A stretch of DNA of 64,000 bases from Riptortus pedestris (lineage: Eukaryota; Arthropoda; Insecta; Hemiptera; Alydidae): contig CM032228.1 in assembly GCA_019009955.1 (NCBI GenBank), forward strand, positions 226,302,501 through 226,366,500. Reading direction: 5' to 3'. Under the pieces are notes generated by a model. The model was not told where the DNA came from and did not search any database. It worked only from the letters and a program-made list of their open reading frames with translations. A program made the position numbers and the translations under genes. Position 1 is the stretch's first letter; each line of letters begins with the position of its first letter. This document shows, in pieces, positions 44,461-54,726 of the stretch.

Positions 44461-44820
44461 AACAACATTTTATTTACTATAACACAGCACTTTTTTTTTA
44501 TGACCGTAACCTCTTGTTTGAAAAATCCATATAATAGCATATGCTTTCTAAAACAATAGCCGTTGTTAGGCTACACAAATTTATTTATTGATACCACAAC
44601 ATTTTTTTGATAGGTCATAACCTCATGTGTGAAAAATTCCTATAACATATGTGTTTTAAAACAATAGCCGTTGCTAGGCTACACCATTGGGTGAACACAA
44701 ATTTATTTGTTATAACAACATATTGTTTTGATTATTATAACCTCTTTAGTGAAATATTACTATAATAACATATATTTTTTTAAAACAATAGCCGTTGGTA
44801 GGCTACACTGCATTGGGAGA
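44461..44820 (+). repeat. Tandem repeat, three units of about 120 bases
   Basis: Each unit ends in AAAACAATAGCCGTTG-N-TAGGCTACAC (about 44552, 44655 and 44788). Each also contains a CATAACCTC / ATTATAACCTC block and AATATTACTATAATA-type sequence. Units differ by small indels, so the array is old. Confidence 0.8.
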
Positions 44821-45179
44821 ATTTGTAGATACAATACCCAAAAATAGAAACACAAAATAATATAATAGTTTTTATTATCGTAAAACAGTAGAAAAAGGAT
44901 CATGAAAATGTGTCTCTTAATTACTGGGCACCGACGGAAATTCGCAAATTTCCATGTGTGGTGGAATTTTAGAGATTTAGTATATTCAAATGCCGCGTCG
45001 AAGTTTCCGAAAATGGTGCAACTTTCTTCTCAATTCTTTTCTTTTTAGGAGTTTTAAAATCTATGTATTATAAAGAAGTTAGTTTGATCGCAGTAGATAT
45101 GATATGGCGGATGTTAGGAAGGAGGGTGATGAATAGAGAGGAAAAGGTTAAAATAACTCTTCCCTTCAACTGTGAAAGG

Positions 45180-45300
45180 GGGCATAAATACAGAGCACGT
45201 GGTTCCGTGAACCGTTTTAGCCCGCGACTCTGTATAAAAAGACCTATTTCTCCCTCTCTGCGCAGCAGCCTTGGGACTCAACAACAAGAAGGGAAAAAAA
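45180..45300 (+). promoter_or_regulatory. TATA promoter-like region, gene unknown
   Basis: TATAAAA at 45233-45239, preceded by an E-box CACGTG (45196-45201) and a GC-rich spot (TTTTAGCCCGCGACTC). About 30 bases downstream lies a pyrimidine-rich CTCCCTCTCTGCGCAGCAGC that could hold a start site. Open frames on both strands here have no family match. No downstream exon is identified. Confidence 0.3.
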
Positions 45301-46271
45301 TATAAGACCAAAGAAAGCGCAGTTTAAGAAAGACGCAAGATCCCATCCCTTATCTCTTATCACATGTGTCATCTGATAAAACTCTTTGTTATAAATTAAA
45401 TTGCGAATTGAATCCTACTTGACAACCCAAAACAAAACAATACCTACTGATAATAACAATAACACTGTATCTCCCGGTAACGGGTGGATAAAAGGCATAA
45501 TCTGTTGTTAATATCAAATAAACGCGCACTTCAGAAGACAGATTGCTTTTTTTTTTTTTTAAGCTCTTTGTCTCTTATTAAGTTATTAAAATTGTGATAA
45601 ATATGATAATTAAAGGTTTTATACTGTTGATCATGGAACGTATAAATTGTTTAACAGCCTCTAAGTAACTTTACAAAAAAAGAGTAAGATTTTTTATAAT
45701 TGTGTTTAAAACGTATTTAACTTGTAAATAGCAGAAATTATTAGATAGTAGACTGCGGACAATAATAATAATAATTTCTCTCCATTGTCCTTCATCTTTA
45801 CTTTTCTTGAACGTTAAGTATCAGAAATTAAAGATTGGAATATTTTGTTTCTATTTTACCTATGATACTCTGCTTATCAACCACTGTACAAATTTAAGTA
45901 TCCCTACTCGAGTCCACTGACCCGCTTATACCAGTTAATATTATAAGTTTTAATGCTCTTACATTTTGATATAAATATACTCATTTCTGAAAAGTGGTGT
46001 TCAACGTTAAGTTTTGTTGCATAGAAGTAGATCTTGTAGTACTTCCGTCATTTTGCAGGGTAAGGTTTATATGAGTCCTTAGGTGATATTCAGTGTATAT
46101 ACACGTCTTATTGTAAGGTTGCAGTTATATCTAAGGCGGCAGTTGTACTGTTAATGGTAGTATTTGTATTGTCATGTAATGTTAATTGTGAATGGAAGGG
46201 ATGTGGTGAAGACTACTCGTTCTCTCCTGATGAGCCATTTAGTTGCAGTCCTCTCACTTCGTACAAGGAAG

Positions 46272-46835
46272 TAAAAAGTCCGCCACGCAGGGGCTTTGTA
46301 AACTAAGCAGATTTCCCTAGTGAAGTTTTGCAATAGATAAATCTACATACTGCTAAGACTCAAGACTACCGTGAATATTAAGTGAATAAATGCAAACATT
46401 AATGAGAAATATTTCAGCCTATTTTAATAACCTCCAAACGGAAAGCGTCTGTATTGTAAACAAACAGGTCTCCTAACCCCTCACAGCTGAGCAGATAGAT
46501 AGATAGAAATATTCTTCACCGGAAGGAAGAACAATTACTGAAATATACCTGAATATAACATACTATATATAGTACTGTAATTTATAATAAATCAGAATAA
46601 TTTTTATCTCAATCACTCAAATTTTAGTAGTCCAATAACTTAGACGGGGTCAACAGAACATATTTGTACGTATTTCGCATTATAGTGGTCTCATAAAAAC
46701 AATATTTGGTATTTAAGCTTTAAATAAAGCGGTTTATTATATAACAGAGTATTGTTTACGTGACATGAGTGTAAGTGGGGGTTTTTTGAAGGCTGAAAAA
46801 TGCAAATATCTCAGTTAATATTCAAGATAGAGAAT

Positions 46836-46903
<68 letters not shown>

Positions 46904-46905
46904 AA

Positions 46906-46959
<54 letters not shown>

Positions 46960-47134
46960 ATTTAATGTGTAATACGATTGGTTCTATACAATATTTCTAT
47001 CCGTCTTATCCAATTTTGAACGGACCTCATTTTCGTCATCTAGGTAGGATTGATGGACATTTGAAGAAAAATGTAGAAAATCGCATCATGAGTACGACTT
47101 CAATAGCTGATTTCTCTTAAGGGAATCTGTTAAA
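46272..47134 (+). repeat. Dispersed palindrome-ended repeat, full-length plus copy
   Basis: Starts AAAAAGTCCGCCACGCAGGG and TAAACTAAGCAGATTTCCCT. It includes the block shared with 38250-38640, GTGGGGGTTTTTTGAAGGCT, a composite CA/TA microsatellite and GTCATCTAGGTAGGATTGAT. It ends TCAATAGCTGATTTCTCTTA with AGGGAATCTG. Both ends are present. Confidence 0.7.
46837..46954. repeat. Composite (CA)n-(TA)n microsatellite
   Basis: About 32 CA units (46837-46901), then ATAAAAAA, then about 23 TA units (46909-46954), inside the dispersed repeat. At the same position in other copies only the TA part is present. Confidence 0.95.
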
Positions 47135-47457
47135 ATAAGCTTGTTCTGGTTTAAGGGCAGTAGCATATTTTGCTAGGGATGTCTGTATAGCCGCTGAAAG
47201 CTGCCAGCATTAATAAAAGTTATGTTTCTTGTTTCTGGATGTTTTTCTGGATGAATAATACCGATAAATAAAAACTCCATGGTTCCTCACTTTATAATGC
47301 CATTTTCCTTATTTTATATTTAAATATCTATATTTTACTACGTTTTTGTTCTCCCTACACCTTTAATCAATCACTCTCAGACCTAGTAGCCATGTAAGGT
47401 AACTATGACGATGCCGGTTTAAATCCGACGAAAACGTTAAGGAAAATGACATTATAA

Positions 47458-47600
47458 ATTTAGGCTCAGGTTATCCATGTAGTTAAGGCTTAAGGCTTGG
47501 TCTTAATAAACTTGGCAAACCTAGAGTCAGGAGCTCGATTCCAGTGTGGGCAATAGGAATGTATTTAGTGACGAACTCACTAAATGAAACCCTTAGCCAC
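47458..47600 (+). mobile_element. tRNA-derived SINE, plus copy
   Basis: GGCTCAGGTTATCCATGTAG, CAGGAGCTCGATTCCAGTGT (B box), GGGCAATAGGAATGTATTTA and TTTAGTGACGAACTCACTAA. The 3' part is lost at the junction with the next dispersed repeat. Confidence 0.7.
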
Positions 47601-47604
47601 ATCG

Positions 47605-47968
47605 GGTAGAAATAGTTCGTCACGTAGGGACTGAGTAAACTAAAGTAAAGTAAATTATGTTATGACACACTAGTGATCTCATCTCACCACACATTCTCTA
47701 TTTCATTGTAAAAAAAATCCAATGAGTAGAAAAGGGGCTATAATGAAGTCTGATAACAAGAAAATATGAATAACAGACTAGCGACAGAGTTGTAAACAGA
47801 CGAGTATATATACAATATACATCCCTATATATATATAGGGATGTCAGTTTCGTCATCTACTAGGTAGGGTTAATGGATAATTTGAAGAAAGTGCGAAAAT
47901 TGCCTTGTTTCTTCTATATCAGGAGTACAACCTCAATAGCTGATTTCCATTAAGGGGAATCTGCTAAA
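47605..47968 (+). repeat. Dispersed palindrome-ended repeat, short plus copy
   Basis: TAGTTCGTCACGTAGGGACT opens it, then GATCTCATCTCACCACACAT, a hairpin at 47819-47844, TCATCTACTAGGTAGGGTTA, and ACAACCTCAATAGCTGATTT with CCATTAAGGGGAATCTGCTA at the end. Confidence 0.7.
47819..47844. repeat. Perfect 26-base palindrome
   Basis: ACATCCC-TATATATATATA-GGGATGT reads the same on both strands. It occupies the position of the TA array in other copies of the dispersed repeat. Confidence 0.95.
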
Positions 47969-48334
47969 TGTGGCCGTTAATAACAACATTATGAAGCGAA
48001 GAACCAGTAAGTATTGGTTCACCTGAGTTATGTTTTTGTCTGAGTAATATGTAAAATGTTCTATGAGGAGGGGGGGGGGCTAAAAATATGGTTCTTACTA
48101 CACGCAGCTGTTCATTTACTATTTTAAATTTAGTCCAAGTTCAAACTATTTTTGTTAGCGATACTCGTAATATTATGTTGCTATTTCGCAACGTTAGGTA
48201 ATAAAGGAAGTAATTATACTATTATTTAAATAATTATTCAAAAAGATTCTTATTAATAGTTATGTAAATACTTGTTTTAAGATTTGTTGAGATTAACTGC
48301 CGAAAACGTTAAGCAAAATAACATTATAAAGCTA

Positions 48335-48475
48335 AGCCCAGGTTAATCAAGTGAGCTAAAGCTTTTGTCTTAATAATCTTGGTAAACCTAGATTGGGCAA
48401 TATTTGCTCACTAAATAAAAAAATAAAATCCTTAGTCTCACGTTGGAAAAGGTGGTTAACAAATAACAATACTGC
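48335..48475 (+). mobile_element. tRNA-derived SINE, deleted plus copy
   Basis: GCCCAGGTTAATCAAGTGAG, TCTTAATAATCTTGGTAAAC, then a deletion to TTGGGCAATATTTGCTCACT and AATCCTTAGTCTCACGTTGG. Its upstream flank AAAACGTTAAGCAAAATAAC matches that of the 47458 copy. Confidence 0.6.
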
Positions 48476-48479
48476 GGTC

Positions 48480-50360
48480 TTAGATTCCTGTCTTTTTAGA
48501 ATTCCTTAATGCATACTTCACAAGTTTGCTTTGATACAGGCAGAATCGGTATTTTGATATCATTGAAATAAGTCCTTGAATGTTCTTGCGGACAAGTGGA
48601 CGCTTATTTACCATTGAAATAAACAATGACCTTGCCAGTGCAGGAAATATGAGTTGGAAGTTTCTTTTGTTATGCTCCTGAAAAATCTTTAATAAGACCT
48701 CTAACAGGGGGTACGCTGAATTACGAAACCTTTTTTGAGCAGAAAAATAAAGAAGAGTTAAAAGTTGAGATTAGGAAAAACGTCAAACTGGAACCTTTTT
48801 TCTTCTATATTTAATTTAGAGTAACAGGAGCATTGATCTCATCATAATAATTCCTTATTAGATTTACCTGAGGTCACATCAAAACCTAGTTCAAAATGAG
48901 CTTCACATTAATGCCTCCGATCATATGTCCTAAATGTACAGGTCCCAAAGGAGGTTTCAGATCTATAAATAAAAGGGATAAACTAAAGTTTCACTTAAAA
49001 TTGGTGGTAATAAATTGGTATTTGTGTTTCAGATAACCCCTAGACCAATGTAATATAAATTGCAATTCATGGGTACCTTTCAGCCAGATCGTTTGTAAAT
49101 CAATTGCTGAAAAACGACTTGGGGCGGGATTTTATTATCTTATTGGCGCCTTAATTTTTTATCTTATGTATCAAATACCAAAGCTGACTTGAATAACAGG
49201 TGTTATTTATATTTAAACAAGATTGGAGGTTTACTAATAAGACAACCATTAGTTCCCCAATCTCTATTTCCATAAATATTATGAGGTAAGAGGCTTAGAA
49301 TAAACGTTTTCAGAATTTCAACCTCTGACTTCTGGAAATCATAATATTTCCCTGTTATGATGATAGATTAGAATTAAATAAAACTAAACATGCTTTTGAA
49401 CGAGAATAGCCTTGGATAAAAGTCACCAGACAAACGTTGCTGTATTTTTGTAGAAAGTATTTTATGCCCGTCAATCGTTTCGGGTTTGGGGGCAATAAAA
49501 TATTAATTTAACAAAAAAAAAATCGACATAGCTAATTTTGGTTCTAGCTGCTCGATATAAATAAGCACTGTTTATACTGAGTAACGGTTTAATGGAAACT
49601 CATAGGAAGGTAACATTCGGACAATAGCAAATAAAAAGTAAAGCAGTAACTTTCTCAGAAGGTGCAGTAACAATGCATTGACTTTTTGGCATAGTTCCAT
49701 ACAACTTGAATGGAATTTAGTACTTAAATCAAACTGAATTTATTTTAAGATATAGGCCAGCCGCTCGAGAAACTTCCAATCTGTTAGCACATATTTCTTT
49801 ATGCAAGTCTTTTTTTAGATCTGGCAGAATAACAACAAACAGCTCCAGATGTTAATGCAACCTTTGATTCAATGCAACCCACATATCCGGCAATTCAAAG
49901 TTCTTTTGTATTGTTTCACAATTACTTTAATTAAATCTTCTGTCTTAATGAGCTCACGAGAAGTGCACGGAGTTTACCTATCCAAATTTCTAGAAATATC
50001 TCTTGTAACACGTGGTAACAGCCACTTATAAGGGTTGATATAATTTTTGAGAGAAACATATTTAAAATAAATATTATATTTACTCGTTGCTCCTAAGGAT
50101 TAGGTCATTCATTATTTAGTGTGGTATTGATTAGAAAATAACATAAAAATACACAGGCATACGAACGACTAAGCATGTGCGGATTTAAGATGCTTAGGAG
50201 CATTGGCTTAAAACAAGCTTTGGGTGAATTGGCAGAACTGATACAAAGATTTAATTTTAATCTGACATTCTCACTGATTCTATACTAAGTAATCACCCTG
50301 TAATCAAAGAAGGAAATGAGTGAGTAACATGTATTTCATGAGAGCATAATGAGCAAAATA
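48480..50360. other. No gene or repeat recognised
   Basis: Sequence of more even composition. The open frame at 49849-50031 has no family match and no splice context. Confidence 0.5.
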
Positions 50361-50367
50361 AATTAAA

Positions 50368-50580
50368 TTATTTACTAACATCCACTTTTTGCACTTTGGC
50401 TAAACCTACTATTGGGACGGGGGTTATCTACAGGTTATCACCCTTTTCTAGCCAGGGAGGGACTAAGAATTTTATTTAGTGAGTTCGTCACTAAATAAAT
50501 TCCTATTGCCTAGCCGGGAATTGAACTTGTCACTCAATGTTTGCCATGGAAGATGTGAGCTTTAACTCACATGGATTTGC
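50368..50580 (-). mobile_element. tRNA-derived SINE, minus copy
   Basis: On the plus strand: TTTACTAACATCCACTTTTT, GTTATCTACAGGTTATCACC, CTTTTCTAGCCAGGGAGGGA, TTTAGTGAGTTCGTCACTAA, TTCCTATTGCCTAGCCGGGA-ATTGAACTTG (reversed B box) and TGCCATGG. Near complete. Confidence 0.75.
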
Positions 50581-50589
50581 AGGATTACA

Positions 50590-51925
50590 AGGATTTGCGC
50601 AGACCTTAGGCAATTCCGTTGGATTTTACAAAAAGGCGCTCGGGAGAAATGGCAATACTTATTTCAAGCAGTGACTTTGAGCGTGAATGAATACGTCAGT
50701 CATGTTCCCTGAACCCTGGGATGAGGTGCACCTGGGTTCCCAGAATACCCATCTCCTGGCAGGCTTCTAAAAGACACCGCTTGAATTAGAGCACGAACAA
50801 CGCCCTCAGTACTGCATCCTCTCTCTGCCAAGGCTATTTCCGTTGGAGAAATCTTCAACGCGGAAGATTCTCAGAGAGATGCACTTGGATGACCTTTTCT
50901 TTCTAATTGGCACCACTGTTTATATTTTGGTTCAAATAGTTTATACATCATCTTCGCGCTCTAAATTATCTCACTACATAAATTCCTCTGTGCTCACTTT
51001 TATATCAGGTAGATTATGATATCCATAAATTCTTATGAAGCCGAAACCACGATCAGAAATTTGTACTGGTGAGGGCCTCTTCGTGACCATTTTCCCAGCT
51101 ATTCATAGAATTCAAGAGTTGGGGCTTTAATCCTTTTATAGCATAAGTATTATGATCGTTGCTACACTCAGTACAGTTTACATCAACAAGGAGACTTGAA
51201 ATAGAATATAATGAATAAAATACCACAAATTCCGACACAAATTTATTTAGCATATAGGGCTTGGCTATTTGAGCCATCGCCGCATTTTCAGTTCTATAAC
51301 ATCCAATATATACCCGGAATTTGGATACATGCTTATGACTTTAAATGGGCAATCTTTTAAAATATCTATCAGTCAATCTGGAACATAGTATGTAATATTC
51401 AGAGAGAGTACGTTAAATAAATCTTCCATGTTATTTCAAGTTACATTTTTGCAATCACCAAATTCAAATTTTACACTTCCAACGCCAATATATTTTGGCC
51501 AAACTAGATGTTTTACGGAAGAATATACACAAATATTTCTATAATTTTAAGCAAATTGTAAGTTTCTTACTAAGGCTACAGGTATTGCTTTGAGCACATT
51601 TATCAAGAACATAGGGAAGACTCGATTCTTTCTGATAAGTTGGGCTTATGCCAGGATTAGGACAAAGAGTTGACCATGGATTCCTAAGACGTTTTTATTT
51701 TCTCTCCTACCTCCATTCTACTTTTCATGGGCCAATTTGATTGCAAACTAACCTTCTAAACAAAACCGTCTTTATTTAACCCGGTGACCTTTCAACTTCT
51801 TCATTATGATACATTATTGACCTAAACATTAAATTAAAATTTGACAAGCTGACCTAATACGAATTTAATCAGTTATCTATCCACTAAAAGTAATGTAATT
51901 ACGATTTTTGTATAATTTCAGAACA
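50590..51925. other. No gene recognised
   Basis: A GC-richer island at about 50650-50900 (GATGAGGTGCACCTGGGTTC and others) stands out, but no frame or splice pair can be defended. Confidence 0.45.
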
Positions 51926-51927
51926 AT

Positions 51928-52115
51928 GCCCCTGGTAGCTTCGTTGGTTAATAGTGTGGAATAATGTTCATAGTAAACATAGACTCAAACTTAGAAAGAA
52001 AAAGGAGCTTCTTTAGTCCCATCCTGTATAGAACAGGTTGGCAACCTCTGGAAAACTCATTGCAATTAGCCGTAGTGGAATAATTAAAAGTTCATTTAAA
52101 AAATAATAGTAAGTT
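51928..52115 (+). mobile_element. tRNA-derived SINE, diverged plus copy
   Basis: CCTGGTAGCTTCGTTGGTTA is the best A-box-like head of the family, followed by TTTAGTCCCATCCTGTATAG, GGAAAACTCATTGCAATTAG and CCGTAGTGGAATAATTAAAA. The B box is eroded. Confidence 0.55.
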
Positions 52116-53179
52116 AAGAAACAATTTATTCAAAGCAGGCTATGGACAGGCTGCACGAATATGTTATCGATTTACTTGTGGGATGGCAACGTGAACACCT
52201 GTTTACACACAAATAACGTTTTGCATGTTTTCCAACAAAACGTCTTCCCTTGGGGTATAATTAATTTAGCAAAGGTTCAGGCTAGACTAATGGATAAATA
52301 TATATATATTTTATTCCAATTTATTTCTTCTTTTTTTAAGTTAGCTACCAAAGCTAAACATTAAAATTAGACCATTGTACGTTTAAAGTATTCATACATT
52401 CACAAATAACTGCTTATAGCATTCAACAGTGATGCAATTTAGGGGTATATGGAAGTAGCGGAACAAATTGGCCAAAACAACACTAATGAATCAAGCAATC
52501 AACGGAATCTTCACACCAAGGCCATGTGTATATTCCTTGTCTCGGCTTCCAGTTGTTGCTTTTTTAGGTCAGTAATGCCCATTTTTTGCAGATTCACTTC
52601 TAATGAACATTTAAATATTACTTTTTAAATTCGATTTAATCGGCATCCGACATGTTGTAAGTTTTGTTTTTATCATTTTCTTATAAATCTTAATTATAAT
52701 AACTAACTGTTAAAACCTAACTGTTCTGTCTCGCAGAATTTGGTCTGTGTGATTATTCAAATACTTGCCCTTTGGATCAATTATATTAAAGTCATGACTT
52801 ACATACTATAGTTTTCAGTGGAAAACCTCTCATCGTTGCATCTTGTTCAGTCGGCCAAGAACGGAAAAGGAATACAGTCCTACCGCAAGAACATTATATT
52901 GTCACTGCTGTGGACCTTAATAAGTATATACTTTTAAGTAATAGGACATCGCGCACGGATTAGGCTGCGAATTCGTTTAAAATATATGCTAGAAAGGCTA
53001 ACCCATAGTTAAATTGAACATCAAACATGCTGGAAGGAAAATGCATACGCGTCGCAGAATAAATGAAGACGCATTTCTCAATTCACTGTTATAGGCAATA
53101 ACTCAAAATAAATAAATTTAATCGGTATTACTAGACTTAAGTATACTAAAACACTTAATCGTACCTGCATGATTATTCA

Positions 53180-53335
53180 TTATTATTATTTACTACAATA
53201 GCTAATTGGGACGGGTTACATACAAGTTCCCACCCTTTTCTAGTCAGGATGGGACTAAGGATTTTATTTAATGAGTTTGTCATTATAATATAATAAATTC
53301 CTATTGCCCAGGAGGGAGACGAACTCGCCCCTAAA
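53180..53335 (-). mobile_element. tRNA-derived SINE, minus copy
   Basis: TTATTATTATTTACTACAAT tail, AATAGCTAATTGGGACGGGT, CCACCCTTTTCTAGTCAGGA, TGGGACTAAGGATTTTATTT, TTCCTATTGCCCAGGAGGGA and ACGAACTCGCC (reversed B-box region). Confidence 0.7.
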
Positions 53336-53339
53336 ACAT

Positions 53340-54619
53340 GATTATTCAGCAGTTTCTTTTTCATTAGCAAGAACCTCTAACCTATACTTTAGTTTAGGTT
53401 AATCCTAAACGACAAGATTCGTTTCTACGAGCAGGTATTGCAATGTTTATCGGGATAAGTGATGTAAACATAAATTCACAAGGTACATAACATCATTAAT
53501 GTAGTAATTTTGTCTTCACAAAATTCCCGAACAATATGAGGTTTTTAGTTCTAAAATGAAACCTCTTTGGATTTGAGCAGGTCCTGTTTGTGAATGGTCA
53601 GCAGAGAGGTAAGAAGCATAGCGGAAGAGAGGTGCATTGTGTAAGCTACTCCTCAAAGCTGGCAGGCAATGCGTGCCTCTAAGTTACGTAGGTTGACCTC
53701 CTTGCTTAACTCTTTTAATTAGCTATCTTCACTTCATTGTTATACTCTTATTTCATTATAGATCACACATGAACTTTTACATAATTTCATGAGCAGGACC
53801 TCTCAGTTCTGTAGTAATTTACATATTGTCTAAGGTGTTATTATTATTACATCTACAGGTAGATTACGGCCGTATCCTAGTCGCATGAATAATATAATAG
53901 TATTTTAAAGGGAACAGACGGGGAGAAATGACTAGAACACAATTCCCCGTTTCCTTCTGCATGATACTATACACAATACATTCATCGGGAAGAAGTAATG
54001 AGAAAACCAAAATTGTGTGAGGATTATACCTCAGAGCCGAGAAGGCATTCATTAGCTCACTAATGATAGGTATTAACTAGTACGAGCACGCCGATTAGAA
54101 GTTTAAAGTGCCTCCAAGACTGGTAGGAATGAGAATATCAACAAGGTGGAAATTATCTATGAATGTAATAATATATTGGTTACTTTACTGATTGTATATT
54201 ACACTATATAAAATGCATTTGTCCAATTGTTTGTAAGCACATGTATAATAATAGAATACTTTTTCGAATGGATTTTTTTATTTCATAGTGCAGATGAAGG
54301 GTTACAAAACACTGTTTTTGATTACGATAATTATATGTATGTTTGTATATACATTTTTTTCGGGTTTTTTTTTCATTGTACCCGGAGTTTCTGTGGCCAG
54401 TCTCCGATGGACATAATCGTTAGTCATCCCGAGGGACTGTAAGACATATACCCTTTAGACTCCCGCTAATCCAAAAGCACTGCGACACTGGCGCGTTCTG
54501 TTAGCGGACTTAGGAAATAATGTTCTTCCGTGGCGAGGACCTGCACCTATTTTTACTTTCAGCTTGGCGAAGGTAGTGGTAGATGTACCCACGTCTTAAC
54601 CTGCATGGCCATCGGCGCC

Positions 54620-54620
<1 letters not shown>
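53340..54620. other. No gene recognised
   Basis: Mixed composition. Open frames at 53864-54052 and 54227-54442 match no family. Confidence 0.45.
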
Positions 54621-54621
<1 letters not shown>

Positions 54622-54692
<71 letters not shown>

Positions 54693-54726
54693 GCACATAT
54701 ACAGAGAGAGGGAGAGAGAGAGAGGG
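54622..54726. repeat. Compound microsatellite (TA)n-(CA)n-(GA)n
   Basis: About 26 TA units, then CA units (54675-54691), then GAGAGAGGGAGAGAGAGAGA (54704-54724). Overlapping open frames here are translations of the simple repeat only. Confidence 0.95.

Noticed and set aside
45063..45311. Overlapping frames on both strands at the TATA-like region
   Set aside because: Sense and antisense frames cannot both be favoured, and neither has a family match. Kept only as a promoter candidate.
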